Below are positions 1-10,024 of a DNA stretch of 64,000 nt, in pieces. The position numbers and the translations under genes are program-made. Under the pieces are notes generated by a model, which was not told the DNA's origin, made no database searches, and saw nothing but the letters and a program-made list of their open reading frames with translations. This stretch comes from JAVBNH01 sp031551635 (GTDB taxonomy: Bacteria; Bacillota; Clostridia; Oscillospirales; Acutalibacteraceae): the NCBI GenBank assembly GCA_031551635.1, contig JAVBNH010000032.1, positions 30,393-94,392 on the forward strand, in the 5' to 3' direction. Each line of letters opens with the position of its first letter. Within the stretch, counting starts at the first letter, position 1.

Positions 1-45
1 GTTTTTTACCAGTGATTAGTATAACAAAAGGATTGAATAATACTG

Positions 46-3000
46 ATGAAAATGCTGATTAAAAAACTTCAGTTTGAGCTGAAAATCATTCGCCGCGCTT
101 ATAAAAAAACCGTTTCACTTGAGAGCACCGACATACTTTTTGAATGGCTTAGCGACAATTACTACATCCTCGAACGTGAGTGCAAGAGCGTTATAAAAAC
201 TCTGAAACACAGCGGAAAGCTCCCGGAGAAAAAAGGTCTGCCGGAGCTTTATAATATGTCCCGCAAGATCTGCCTTGAGGGCATTCTTCCGCCTACCTCA
301 GAGCTTGAGAACGCGGTGGCGGACGCGTCACTCAGCGTCGCGGAGAGCGAGCTGCTGCCTGTCATGCTTCGCTGTGCTCTGATTTATTATGCCGCTCTTG
401 AATGCGCGAAAATCTCCGCCGGAAAAAGAGATGCCGGCTCACCTTCTACTTGCATAAACGCCATAAAATCCCTAAGGCGAATTCAGGATATTGACTTTGA
501 GACAATTAACGAAAAAACTGGCGAGGTTGAAAAAATACTGACACTCGACCCGAGCGGCGAATACCCTCTCATGGACGATGCTACACGCAGCGCGTACCGT
601 CACGCAGTCGCGGCAAAAGCAAAACGCGAGAGAATTCCCGAAAAAACTGCTGCCGAAAATGCACTGAAAAGAGCTGAAGAAAAAAAAGCTCATATCGGCT
701 TTGAGCTGGGGGTATACAGCGAAAAAATCAAAGCCGGAGCGCGGCGTGTACTGCTTCTTGAAATTGTAATGCCCCTGTTTATCTCTCTGAGTGCGGCTAT
801 CCTGCTTCGGCGATGGTACTTTTTCGTGATACTTATTTTCCCTTTCTTTGAAATAGTCAAGGTTTTTACGGATTCGCTGGCACGTGAGCGTTCACGTCCG
901 AGACTGCTGCCCCGCCTTGAGCTTTCGGGCAAGGTACCCCCTGAGGCACAGACAATGATAGCTGTATCAATGCTTCTGCCGTCCGCGGCGAAGGCTGAAT
1001 CAAGTGAAAAACACCTCTCGCAGCTCTTCAGAAGCAATGCGAACGGGGCGGTAAATATCTGTGTCCTCGCAGACTTAAAAAATAACGAAAACCGTGTCTC
1101 ACCCTCTGATGAAGCCGACATTGAGGCGATGAAACGCGTAATAGGAAAATTGAATACCAAATATAACGGCGGATTTTTACTTGCCGTGCGTCCGCGAAGC
1201 TTTTCAAAAACACAGAATGAATACAGCGGAACAGAACGTAAAAGAGGAGCTGTAACCGCGCTGTGCAACGCTCTGCGCGGGCATACCGAGGGCTTCATGT
1301 GCCTTTTCGGCGACACAAAAAACCTGACTAAAACAAAATATATAATGGCTCTTGACAGCGACACCTCAATGCCGCTCGGCACTCTCTCACAACTGGTTTC
1401 CGCGGCGGTTCACCCTTTGAACAGACCTGTTTTGAATACCGAAAACAGGACGGTTAAGAGCGGTTACGGTATTTTTTGCCCTTCGATTGCCACTAGCATT
1501 AAAAGCGCGTCAAAAAACACCTTCACCGGCTCAATGTCCGGCACGGGCGGCATAACCGCGTACAACAATGTAGTAAGCGATAAATATCAGGATTTATTCC
1601 ATTTCGGCATTTTTACCGGCAAGGGACTTATCGATGTCGACACCTTTTTATACTGCACAACCGACCGTTTCCCGAGCGAAAGGGTTCTCTCCCATGATAT
1701 TTTGGAAGGGGAGCTTTGCCGGTGTGCAAATGTCGCTGATGTTCAGCTCACCGATTCCTTCCCAAGCAGTGAAAACTCATACATGTCAAGGCTTCACCGC
1801 TGGGTCAGGGGTGACTGGCAAAATATTATTTATCTCTTCAAATCATATAAAGTAGGATCAAAAAGGCAAAAAAACCCGTATTCGTTAATTTCTAAATATA
1901 AATTATTTGATAATCTTCGCCGCTCAGCGACACCGGCAGTTCTGGTGCTGACTTTATTTTTGACATTTTTCATGCCGCGCGAAACTGTTTCATACCTTAT
2001 AGGAATAATTATTCTTTCAGTAACAGCGGGCGAGCTTCTCAGCAGCATAAAAGCGCTTTTTTCGGGCGGCTTTTCGATGCTTTCGCGCCTGTTTTACTCC
2101 GGCGCTTTGCCCGGCGCACTTGATGCTATAATCAAAGCCGCTCTTTCGCTTATCATGCTTGCGCAAACAGGCTTTGTTTGCCTTGACGCAATAATCAGAG
2201 CTCTGTACCGTTCATTTATCAGCTCACAAAATTTACTTGAATGGACGACGGCGGCGGAGAGCGACGCGGGAAGCGAGCTTGGTTCGGTACTGAAAAAATA
2301 CTGGAAATCAGGTCTGCTCGGGCTGCTGCTGCTCATTTTTTCCACACCTGTCGGGCGGCTTTGCGGTATAGCTTTTTTATATAATATAATATTCGCTCTG
2401 ACCTCGTCTAAGGAAAAAAAGCGTTCCGGTCAGAAAATTTCACAGAAAACTCAGGAAAAACTGACCGGATATGCCGCCTCGATGTGGAAATTCTACGACG
2501 AGCATTGCCGCTCTCTTGATAACTATCTGCCGCCTGACAACATTCAGGAGACGCCGGTTCACGCCATTGCGCACAGAACCTCGCCGACAAATATCGGTCT
2601 GATGCTCTGCTGTGTTCTCGCGGCGAGAGACCTCGGATTTATCGATTCAAAAACCATGTATCAAAGGATAAAAAATTCTCTTGACAGCATTGAAAAGCTC
2701 GAAAAATGGAACGGTAATCTTCTCAATTGGTATAACACGAAAAATCTGAAGCCGCTTGAGCCGAAATACTGCTCGGCTATCGACAGCGGAAATTTCATCT
2801 GCTGTCTTGTCGCGCTGAATCAGGGACTCGGGGAATATGTCGCCGATTATCCGCAGCTTCAGGAACTGAAAACACGGATTGCCGCGATTATCAAGGATTG
2901 TTCTTTTGCGCCTTTTTACAACCGTCAGCGTGCGCTTTTTCATATAGGCTATGACCTGAGCGAGGAAAAGCTTTCGCTCTCCTACTATGATTTATTTATG

Positions 3001-6000
3001 AGCGAATCGCGCATGCTAAGCTATTATGCCGTTTCCTCGCTTGAAATACCGCAAAAACACTGGGGCACACTCTCGCGAACCCTTGCAAAGGACGGACGCT
3101 ACACCGGTCCCATATCATGGACTGGTACGATGTTCGAATATTTCATGCCCTCGCTTTTTATCCCCGTTATCTCCAACACCCTTGTTTCTGAGGGACTGCG
3201 CTTCTGCCTGAGGTGTCAGAAGGAGCGTGTAAAGGGTAAGGGTATTCCCTACGGTATTTCCGAAAGCGGATTTTACGCCTTTGACAGCCAGTTGAATTAT
3301 CAGTATAAGGCTCACGGTGTTCAGAAGCTCGGGCTTAAGCGCGCGCTGAACAGCGACCTTGTCATTTCTCCATATTCCACCTTTCTCACGCTACCGATTG
3401 ATCTTTCGGGCGCGCTTAAGAATTTGCAAAGGCTTGATAATCTTGAGCTTTGCGGGCGTTTCGGTTTTTATGAGGCTGCCGATTTTACGCACTCGCGAAT
3501 TGAAAACCAAAGCTATGCGGTTGTAAGAAGCTACATGGCGCACCATATCGGTATGAGTATGCTCTCAGTCGTTAATACCCTTTTAGGAAACAGTATGCAA
3601 AAGCGTTTTATGAGCGACGAGCGAATGGCGGCGGGAATAAGCTTGCTAGAGGAAAAAATCCCCTGTGAGGCGGTTGTTTTCAAGGATATCGAAAAACGAG
3701 AGGTTCCCAACCGCCCGGAGCGTTTTACCGCTCAGAAGGAGGAGGTACGCGATATAAGTCCGCTCTACCCCCGTGCGAAGCTGCTGTCTAACGGCGAATG
3801 GACCTCCGTTGTCAGTGATACCGGTGTGAGTGTGTCGCTTTATCGCGGCGCGGATATTATCACGCGCTCCGGCGACATGCTGCGAAACCCCTGCGGAGTT
3901 TTCGCGGCTGTCGAGACGAAGAGCGGACTGATTCCCTTTACAAAAGCACCTTTTTACAAAGACAGCGCGGCGTTTGAAGCGGAATTTTCGGGAAGGTCAA
4001 TCAGTTTTAATTCGAAAAGGGATAATTTGGAATGCTCAATAAAAATCACTCTGCATCCACACATACCACTTGAGCAAAGACAGTTCACCGTTAAAAATAA
4101 CGGAAAACAAAACGTAAAATGCAAGCTCAAGATATATTTCGAGCCCTGCCTGTGCGAAAGCAACGCGTTTAATTCCCATCCGTCATTCTCTCGGCTTTTT
4201 CTCAAAAGCTCATATAACAAAGACGATAAAATAATCGAATTTACCCGCACAATCCGCAATTCGAGCGAAGCTCTGAGCCTTGCTGTCGGCTTCTGTGAGA
4301 TGAATTCCTTCCGCTTTGAGACAGACAGGGAGGCGGTTTTGCCGCGCGAAAACGGCGTACTCTCGCTGTTTTCAAGTTCATGGCATTTATCGAACTCAGT
4401 CGGAAAAATCGACAATTGCTGCGCCTTTGAAGTGCCTCTTGAGATACCGGCTAAGGGTGAGAAGTCACTGAGCCTGCTTCTCAGCGCGGCAAGCACTGTT
4501 GAGGAGGCGTCGAATCAACTGCTCAGGGTTAGAAAAAGGAATGGAATAATCGAAAATAAGGCTGCTGCCTGCCCTTTTAAAACAGATACCCTTGACGGAA
4601 TCGCCGCCGCGAAAATTCTGCCGCTGATTTACTTTGGTGCGCCTACCTCGCGGAATATCCGTCTCGCGTGTGAGAAAAACGAGCAGGATATAAACGCGCT
4701 TTGGAAGCTGAGCATTTCCGGGGACGAGCCTCTTATTTGCGTGACAAGTGATACAGCAGACGATATAAACAACGCCGTACCACTCATCAGACTCGGCAAA
4801 ACACTTTCGCGCTGCGGCATTCAGGTAACTCTTGCTCTGCTTTACCGCGAACAGGAGAGTTATGTCTCCGATTACCTCGACAAGCTCCGTGAAATTTTGA
4901 AAAGAGAAAAATATGAGCAGTCACTTTATGCCAAAGGAGGCGTTGTTCCGATTAATATCACCGCAACAGACCCCTGCAGTGTCAACGCCGTAATAGCCGC
5001 GGCTATATATACCTATCCCGAGCAGGACAGAAGCCCCGCGAATGCCATAAAGCAATACGAGCCGCAGGCGCTTCAAAGTATAGCGATACACGAAAACGCA
5101 AAGCCCAATGACTTTACTCAAAACGGTTACAGAATATCGCAAAAACAAAGACTTCCCTGGTGCCATACACTGACAAACGGCAGCTTCGGGACTCTTGTGA
5201 CGGACAGCTCTCCCGGCTATACCTGGGCATTAAACTCTAGGGAAAACAAGCTAACGCCCTGGTCAAATGACACCTCGCGCGACCTCTGCGGAGAGCTGCT
5301 TTATGCAAAAATTAAGGGTCAAATTTACGATTTATTAAAAATCGCAGACTGTGAATTTACGGATAAAGAAGCGATTTACAACGGTGAAATAAACAAAATC
5401 GCATATACTGTGACTATCTCAGTGCCTCCGAAGGGCATGAAAAAAGAAATCAGTATCAATTTTAACAATCAAAACCGGGAGGAATGCCTTATCGAAACGG
5501 CGTATTATATCGAGCCGCTGCTGAGCGAAAATATCCGCTCCTCTCGTTTTATCAAGACCTCGGCGGAAAATGAGAGCACTATGCTTTTCAGAAATCCGTA
5601 CAATTCCGCGTATTACGGGATTATGGCGCTCAGCAGTGAGAGTGAGAGCGAAACCATTTCCGGCTTCTGCACAAACCGTGCCGCCTTTTTCAGCGGCAAA
5701 TGGGAAAAGCGTGAGGCCTTCCCCGTTGAAAACCCCAGTGCCGCGGCTATTAAAAAAATAAAGCTTCCCCCATACCGGGAGGAAAGCCTCAGATTTATTC
5801 TTTCATATGCAAAATCGTCAAAAGCCGCGATGATTATCGCCACAAGGAAAACAGGAACTGCAAACGAGAATCGGATTATCATCGATACTCCGGACGAGGA
5901 GCTTAATAATCTTTTTAATAATTTCCTTGCGCATCAGATAAAAAGCACGAGAATAGAAGGACGCACGGCGTTTTACCAGTGCGGCGGCGCTTATGGCTTC

Positions 6001-7269
6001 CGGGATCAGCTTCAGGATGTTTCAGCCCTTGTGCTCACCCACCCGGAAATAACAAAACGCCAAATTTACCGCAGCTGCGCCGTACAGTTCAAGGAGGGTG
6101 ATGTGCTGCACTGGTGGCATGTTGCGGCACATTCGCATAACCGTTTGAAGGGCGTAAGGACACGTTACAGCGATGACCTTTTGTGGCTGCCTTTTGTTTG
6201 CGCCGAGTATGTGCTGAAAACCGGCGACATGGATATTCTTGATAAGCAAATAAGCTATCTTTCAGCCATGGAGCTCTTTGACGATGAGCATGACCGTTTC
6301 TTTACTCCCGATTCCTCGCTAGAAAAAGGCAGTGTTTATGAGCACTGTGAACGCGCTATCGAACGCGCATCGCGCTTCGGCAAAAACGGGCTGCCGCTAA
6401 TCGGCGGGGGTGACTGGAATGATTCTTTTAACAAGGTTGGCGAGCTGGGGCGCGGTGAGAGTGTATGGCTGGCGCAGTTTATGGCTATGACGCTGAAAAA
6501 TTTCGCTAAAATAGCTTTTCTAAAGGAAAAAATTGAAAAAAGCAGGGAGTATAACGAGCTTGCCGTAACTCTGCTTAAAAATGTCGACGAAAATGCATGG
6601 AACGGAAAATGGTATCTGCGTGCGTTCTATGACGACGGCTCACCAATGGGCTATGAAAACGCGGGTGAATGCGAAATCGACCTGCTTCCTCAAGCCTTTG
6701 CTGTGCTTTCGGGAATGCCTGATGAGGAGCGGCGGAGGACCGCGCTTAACAGTGTGCTGGAAAAGCTGGTTGATGAGGAAAACGGCTTAATCAAGCTCTT
6801 TTCGCCGCCCTTCAGGCTTGAGGGCAAGCCGACAGGTTATGTTAACACTTATCCGGAAGGCATCCGCGAAAACGGCGGTCAATATACCCATGCCGCGGTG
6901 TGGTTCATACGCGCCTTATTCGAGGAGGGTATGAGCGACGAGGCTTACCGCCTGCTGAGAATGATTAATCCCGCGGCGAAATATAAAGATGAGGTTATCG
7001 CGAAAAAATACAAAACCGAACCCTTCGCACTTGCGGCTGACGTTTATACAGCAAAAGGCATGGAGGGCAGGGGCGGCTGGAGCCTATACACGGGCGCCGC
7101 AGGCTGGTACTACAGAACGGTTTACGAATCAATGCTCGGTATAAAGCAGGAAGCCGGACAGATAAAAATAAGACCCTCCCTGCCCGAAGGCTTCGAAGGG
7201 TCAGAGGTAACGCTGTGCCTTGATTCGAGTGAAAAAAAGATTGAAATTAATGAAAAAATAAAAGTTTAA
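46..7269 (+). CDS. Cyclic beta-1,2-glucan synthase-like protein (GT84 + glycoamylase-like + GH94)
   Basis: This 2407-residue membrane enzyme matches the NdvB/cyclic beta-1,2-glucan synthase architecture. In order: an N-terminal region of about 230 residues; a membrane segment around 235-280; a glycosyltransferase domain with DSD at 437-439 and the RLHRW acceptor motif at 582-586; further membrane helices around 630-830; a glycoamylase-like middle; and a C-terminal GH94 phosphorylase-type domain with GGGDWND around D2123. By family knowledge the GT84 part polymerises UDP-glucose into beta-1,2-glucan and the GH94 part acts on or sizes the chain. The ATG at 46 gives a complete protein, but the SD (AAAGGA) is rather distant. 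The stop codon lies in the first unit of a heptamer array. A beta-1,2-glucan phosphorylase role without cyclisation is possible. Family is sure, exact product is not. Confidence 0.9.
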   Translation: MKMLIKKLQFELKIIRRAYKKTVSLESTDILFEWLSDNYYILERECKSVIKTLKHSGKLPEKKGLPELYNMSRKICLEGILPPTSELENAVADASLSVAESELLPVMLRCALIYYAALECAKISAGKRDAGSPSTCINAIKSLRRIQDIDFETINEKTGEVEKILTLDPSGEYPLMDDATRSAYRHAVAAKAKRERIPEKTAAENALKRAEEKKAHIGFELGVYSEKIKAGARRVLLLEIVMPLFISLSAAILLRRWYFFVILIFPFFEIVKVFTDSLARERSRPRLLPRLELSGKVPPEAQTMIAVSMLLPSAAKAESSEKHLSQLFRSNANGAVNICVLADLKNNENRVSPSDEADIEAMKRVIGKLNTKYNGGFLLAVRPRSFSKTQNEYSGTERKRGAVTALCNALRGHTEGFMCLFGDTKNLTKTKYIMALDSDTSMPLGTLSQLVSAAVHPLNRPVLNTENRTVKSGYGIFCPSIATSIKSASKNTFTGSMSGTGGITAYNNVVSDKYQDLFHFGIFTGKGLIDVDTFLYCTTDRFPSERVLSHDILEGELCRCANVADVQLTDSFPSSENSYMSRLHRWVRGDWQNIIYLFKSYKVGSKRQKNPYSLISKYKLFDNLRRSATPAVLVLTLFLTFFMPRETVSYLIGIIILSVTAGELLSSIKALFSGGFSMLSRLFYSGALPGALDAIIKAALSLIMLAQTGFVCLDAIIRALYRSFISSQNLLEWTTAAESDAGSELGSVLKKYWKSGLLGLLLLIFSTPVGRLCGIAFLYNIIFALTSSKEKKRSGQKISQKTQEKLTGYAASMWKFYDEHCRSLDNYLPPDNIQETPVHAIAHRTSPTNIGLMLCCVLAARDLGFIDSKTMYQRIKNSLDSIEKLEKWNGNLLNWYNTKNLKPLEPKYCSAIDSGNFICCLVALNQGLGEYVADYPQLQELKTRIAAIIKDCSFAPFYNRQRALFHIGYDLSEEKLSLSYYDLFMSESRMLSYYAVSSLEIPQKHWGTLSRTLAKDGRYTGPISWTGTMFEYFMPSLFIPVISNTLVSEGLRFCLRCQKERVKGKGIPYGISESGFYAFDSQLNYQYKAHGVQKLGLKRALNSDLVISPYSTFLTLPIDLSGALKNLQRLDNLELCGRFGFYEAADFTHSRIENQSYAVVRSYMAHHIGMSMLSVVNTLLGNSMQKRFMSDERMAAGISLLEEKIPCEAVVFKDIEKREVPNRPERFTAQKEEVRDISPLYPRAKLLSNGEWTSVVSDTGVSVSLYRGADIITRSGDMLRNPCGVFAAVETKSGLIPFTKAPFYKDSAAFEAEFSGRSISFNSKRDNLECSIKITLHPHIPLEQRQFTVKNNGKQNVKCKLKIYFEPCLCESNAFNSHPSFSRLFLKSSYNKDDKIIEFTRTIRNSSEALSLAVGFCEMNSFRFETDREAVLPRENGVLSLFSSSWHLSNSVGKIDNCCAFEVPLEIPAKGEKSLSLLLSAASTVEEASNQLLRVRKRNGIIENKAAACPFKTDTLDGIAAAKILPLIYFGAPTSRNIRLACEKNEQDINALWKLSISGDEPLICVTSDTADDINNAVPLIRLGKTLSRCGIQVTLALLYREQESYVSDYLDKLREILKREKYEQSLYAKGGVVPINITATDPCSVNAVIAAAIYTYPEQDRSPANAIKQYEPQALQSIAIHENAKPNDFTQNGYRISQKQRLPWCHTLTNGSFGTLVTDSSPGYTWALNSRENKLTPWSNDTSRDLCGELLYAKIKGQIYDLLKIADCEFTDKEAIYNGEINKIAYTVTISVPPKGMKKEISINFNNQNREECLIETAYYIEPLLSENIRSSRFIKTSAENESTMLFRNPYNSAYYGIMALSSESESETISGFCTNRAAFFSGKWEKREAFPVENPSAAAIKKIKLPPYREESLRFILSYAKSSKAAMIIATRKTGTANENRIIIDTPDEELNNLFNNFLAHQIKSTRIEGRTAFYQCGGAYGFRDQLQDVSALVLTHPEITKRQIYRSCAVQFKEGDVLHWWHVAAHSHNRLKGVRTRYSDDLLWLPFVCAEYVLKTGDMDILDKQISYLSAMELFDDEHDRFFTPDSSLEKGSVYEHCERAIERASRFGKNGLPLIGGGDWNDSFNKVGELGRGESVWLAQFMAMTLKNFAKIAFLKEKIEKSREYNELAVTLLKNVDENAWNGKWYLRAFYDDGSPMGYENAGECEIDLLPQAFAVLSGMPDEERRRTALNSVLEKLVDEENGLIKLFSPPFRLEGKPTGYVNTYPEGIRENGGQYTHAAVWFIRALFEEGMSDEAYRLLRMINPAAKYKDEVIAKKYKTEPFALAADVYTAKGMEGRGGWSLYTGAAGWYYRTVYESMLGIKQEAGQIKIRPSLPEGFEGSEVTLCLDSSEKKIEINEKIKV

Positions 7270-7368
7270 TATCTAGCATCTAGTATCTAGCATCTAGTAT
7301 CTAGCATCTAGCATCTAGTATCTAGCATCTAGTATCTAGCATCTAGCATCTAGTATCTAGCATCTAGT
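7267..7368 (+). repeat. Heptamer tandem array, TAGYATC x13
   Basis: Thirteen exact 7-bp units TAGCATC or TAGTATC run from 7274 to 7364, preceded by a degenerate unit TAATATC that contains the TAA stop of the upstream gene. Coding the variable base as C or T, the order is CTCTC CTCTC CTC, so a 35-bp higher-order period is superimposed. Each junction makes CTAG, which puts stop codons in all six frames. The array fills nearly all the gap between two convergent genes. Confidence 0.97.
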
Positions 7369-7376
7369 GTTTGAAA

Positions 7377-8318
7377 TCATTTCGCGCTCTGCCCGAGATA
7401 TTCCTCCAGGCATTTTCCGCTCGCGTTTATCGCGCGGGCGTTTTCCGTGCCGACATAACGCCAGTGCCATGGTTCAAATTTTACCTGAGTTATTTCGGTC
7501 TTATCGGCGGGGTACCTCAAAATAAAGCCGAACTCCTCCGCGTTCTCCGTCAGCCATTTGTATTCCTTTGTCTTTTCAAAGCCTGCCGATGAGCTAGCGA
7601 CAATAATATCCATGCAAAGCCCTAAATTGTGCTCGCTGCTGCCCGGAGGCATGATACTGCGCGCCGCCAGTGTTTCGGACTGAGCGCGTGAAAAGCCCTT
7701 CGCGATATATTCATTGATTTTATTTTCATAATTCGACTTTTGCCGCGAATAGCTGCGAAAACCCGAACAGGGCGTCAAGGTAATACCGTCAGCCTTTGCC
7801 GCCTTGTACATAGCCTGATAATAGGGTGCGACACGCTCATCAAGAAGAATTTCGCTGCCTGAAATACTCGGCGCGGTTTTTACTGAATAATTCTCCGGAA
7901 TGCGGTACTTTCGGTTGACAAGTGTCATCGAAAATGAGCCCTCATCAATGGTTATGACTGCCGGAACTGGCATTTCGTCTATTTCCTCGTTGTTTAGACC
8001 GGTGGTGCTTCCCGCAGTGGTGCTCACAGTTTTCCCCGTCGAACCTGCCGCTGTAGTTTCGCCGGATTTTGTTGAAGCTAAAGAGTTTCCGGTGGCGCTG
8101 ACAGCGGTATTTTTTGATGTATCAGTCTCACCGGAAGTAAGCGTTAAGCCTTCGCTATCAGCAGTTGAATCATAACATGATAAAACCTGAACCGATGTCG
8201 GCTCAGTCGTTGTTTCGCCTGCATTATCGTCCTTAAAGCCATTCCAGATAGTAACCGTGCCAACACAGATAATCAAAAGCAGGAGAATTATAATTACTAT
8301 GTAATATTTTTTATTCAT
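7377..8318 (-). CDS. D-alanyl-D-alanine carboxypeptidase, VanY type (peptidase M15B)
   Basis: A 313-residue exported peptidase with an N-terminal membrane anchor (hydrophobic run at about 6-27) and a Ser/Thr-rich linker to about residue 110. The C-terminal domain has VanY signatures: FRSYSRQ, the zinc motif SEHNLGLCMDI (H and D ligands) and the FEPWHWRYVG motif that supplies the catalytic Glu/His region. It should trim the terminal D-Ala from peptidoglycan stem peptides outside the membrane. It is the last gene of the dprA-to-vanY run, 11 bp behind folK, with SD AAAAGGCG. No vanR/S/H/A/X genes accompany it, so a housekeeping wall role is likelier than glycopeptide resistance. Confidence 0.88.
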   Translation of the reverse strand: MNKKYYIVIIILLLLIICVGTVTIWNGFKDDNAGETTTEPTSVQVLSCYDSTADSEGLTLTSGETDTSKNTAVSATGNSLASTKSGETTAAGSTGKTVSTTAGSTTGLNNEEIDEMPVPAVITIDEGSFSMTLVNRKYRIPENYSVKTAPSISGSEILLDERVAPYYQAMYKAAKADGITLTPCSGFRSYSRQKSNYENKINEYIAKGFSRAQSETLAARSIMPPGSSEHNLGLCMDIIVASSSAGFEKTKEYKWLTENAEEFGFILRYPADKTEITQVKFEPWHWRYVGTENARAINASGKCLEEYLGQSAK

Positions 8319-8329
8319 AATATCGCCTT

Positions 8330-8818
8330 TTAATTTCGAATCAATGTTACCCCTGACTTGTCACATTTTTCTAAGTAAGCGGAAAAATCAAAGCCAAGCG
8401 CCGTTTTTTCAGGGTAGAGCTCAGCGAGCGGTACAAGAACAAATCCTCGTTCATGCATTCGCGGGTGCGGCAGTGTCAGCTCCTGAGTATCGGAAGTATA
8501 ATCCTCAAAAAGAAGCAAATCAATATCTATAACCCTGGGTGCGTTGTAAAATGTACGGTGCCGCCCGATACTCGCCTCAATGCCGAGGCAGGCGCCGATA
8601 AAAGCGGAGGGCGAGAGCTCTGTCTCAATTTCCGCATTGACATTGACAAAATTATCCTGCTGCGCAAAACCGACAGGCTCAGTCTCATAAAATGACGAAA
8701 CACGCAAAACACGGGTGTTTATGAGCGAATCGATAGCGACAAGTGCGTCGTTCAGGTATCCCATTTTGTTTCCCATATTCGAGCCGAGGCTCAAAATCAA
8801 CTTCTTAATAACGATCAC
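8330..8818 (-). CDS. folK: 2-amino-4-hydroxy-6-hydroxymethyldihydropteridine diphosphokinase
   Basis: This 162-residue protein is HPPK, which pyrophosphorylates 6-hydroxymethyl-7,8-dihydropterin with ATP for folate synthesis. Diagnostic segments are LSLGSNMG near the N-terminus, FYETEPVG, RVIDIDLLLF (acidic Mg/ATP residues) and LPHPRMHERGFVLVPL. The length is normal. The start is GTG at 8818, placed directly after the TAG of folB with no spacer, which implies translational coupling. An internal TTG six codons later is the only other nearby candidate. It sits between folB and vanY in the folate cluster. Confidence 0.95.
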   Translation of the reverse strand: MIVIKKLILSLGSNMGNKMGYLNDALVAIDSLINTRVLRVSSFYETEPVGFAQQDNFVNVNAEIETELSPSAFIGACLGIEASIGRHRTFYNAPRVIDIDLLLFEDYTSDTQELTLPHPRMHERGFVLVPLAELYPEKTALGFDFSAYLEKCDKSGVTLIRN

Positions 8819-9181
8819 CTATTTTCTCTCTTTGAATATTTCAACAGCAACATAATCAAAATCAGCATTAATTGGCGCATCAGGCTTCTTCAAAAGAATT
8901 TTAAGAGATTGAATCGCCCCAAATTCTTCTAAAATCGCATCACCGACAACCCCTGCCGCCTTTTCGATAAGGTCATATTTAGCCTTTGTAAAAACACTCT
9001 TTATTAGCTTGATTACCTTAGCGTAGCTGACTGTATCATCAAGACAGTCGGTGCGTGAAGGCTTCTCTAATGAAAGATAAAGCTCGGTGGAAATAATAAA
9101 CCGCTGCCCGTCGCGCTTTTCTTCCTCGTTTACGCCATGATAGGCGTATATTTCTAAATCCGAGATTATAATTTTATCCAT
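8819..9181 (-). CDS. folB: Dihydroneopterin aldolase
   Basis: A 120-residue protein of the FolB family, converting 7,8-dihydroneopterin to 6-hydroxymethyl-dihydropterin plus glycolaldehyde. Recognisable parts are the N-terminal ISDLEIYAYHGVNEEEKRDGQ segment with the conserved Tyr and Glu, the DDTVSYAKV segment, and DLIEKAAGVV with the active-site Glu. Its ATG follows the folP stop as TAAATG, with the SD (GGGAGAG) inside the end of folP. It continues folP-folB-folK, the usual order in Firmicutes. No folE or folC is present in the window. Confidence 0.94.
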   Translation of the reverse strand: MDKIIISDLEIYAYHGVNEEEKRDGQRFIISTELYLSLEKPSRTDCLDDTVSYAKVIKLIKSVFTKAKYDLIEKAAGVVGDAILEEFGAIQSLKILLKKPDAPINADFDYVAVEIFKERK

Positions 9182-10003
9182 TTACTCTCCCGCTTTCAAT
9201 GAATTAAACATTTTAATCGCATCGTCGTGAGCGCGGACATCATGAACCCTTATAATATCAGCGCCGCTTCTCACCGCGGCAATATTCGCCGCGAGCGTCC
9301 CGTATAGACGGTTCTTTGGCTCCTCCTCGCCGGTAATATCGCCGATAAATCTTTTAGCTGAAAGGGCGCACAAGAGCGGCTGAGAAAATTTCTTGAAAAC
9401 AGAAAAATTCTTCAGCACCTCAAGATTTTCAGCGGTATTTTTGCAAAAGCCGAAACCCGGATCGAGAATTATTTTTTCACGTTTTAGCGAGTATTCATCA
9501 CATTTTCTAAGAATATCGGCAAAAAAGTCAACAACAGCTTGAGTTACGCCATTTTTATATAGGACAGTGTCGCCGCTGTTCTCCGACGGAGCATGAGTCA
9601 CAACCCACCACGCGTCATATTCCCTCACAAGCCGCGCGGTATCACTGTTAAAAACGCCGCTCACATCATTTATTATTGAAGCGCCTTGCCTGAGCGCAAA
9701 TTTAGCCGTTTCGGGGTAAACCGTATCGACAGATACAAGGCAATTTTCAAGTGATGATATTTCCGAAATGATATTTTGAAGCCTTTTTATTTCCTCATCA
9801 GCGGAAATTTTTTCGCTCCCGGGTCTTGTTGACATCGCGCCGACATCGATTATATCTGCACCCTGCCGAATCATATCCCGGGCATGCTCCAGAGCCTTTT
9901 GCGCATCGAAAAATTCACCCTTATCAAAAAACGAATCTGGGGTAATATTCAATATACCCATTATATGGGTCTTTTTTGAAAAATCCACAAAACTTTTTCG
10001 CAT
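9182..10003 (-). CDS. folP: Dihydropteroate synthase
   Basis: A 273-residue DHPS that joins hydroxymethyl-dihydropterin pyrophosphate with p-aminobenzoate. The signature MGILNITPDSFFDKG lies at about 15-29, followed by GADIIDVGAMSTRPGS, the SVDT segment, NDVSG, LDPGFGFCKN and a C-terminal IIRVHDV. It is a TIM-barrel cytosolic enzyme of normal size. It lies 21 bp behind rnc and abuts folB, so it is co-transcribed with lipid and RNA genes upstream. One small variation is ALSAKRFIG where many homologues have GxSRKxFIG. Confidence 0.96.
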   Translation of the reverse strand: MRKSFVDFSKKTHIMGILNITPDSFFDKGEFFDAQKALEHARDMIRQGADIIDVGAMSTRPGSEKISADEEIKRLQNIISEISSLENCLVSVDTVYPETAKFALRQGASIINDVSGVFNSDTARLVREYDAWWVVTHAPSENSGDTVLYKNGVTQAVVDFFADILRKCDEYSLKREKIILDPGFGFCKNTAENLEVLKNFSVFKKFSQPLLCALSAKRFIGDITGEEEPKNRLYGTLAANIAAVRSGADIIRVHDVRAHDDAIKMFNSLKAGE

Positions 10004-10024
10004 TTAAAACGCCTGATTTTCTTA

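Noticed and set aside
690..1382. A 230-residue minus-strand open frame inside the glucan synthase gene
   Set aside because: It is a shadow of a clearly coding plus-strand gene, with no recognisable motif and Arg/Ser-rich composition typical of antisense frames.
7267..7368. CRISPR array
   Set aside because: The units are 7 bp and directly abutting with no spacers, and no cas genes are near.
7377..8318. Vancomycin resistance gene
   Set aside because: VanY-type carboxypeptidase alone, without vanRSHAX, at the end of a housekeeping operon.
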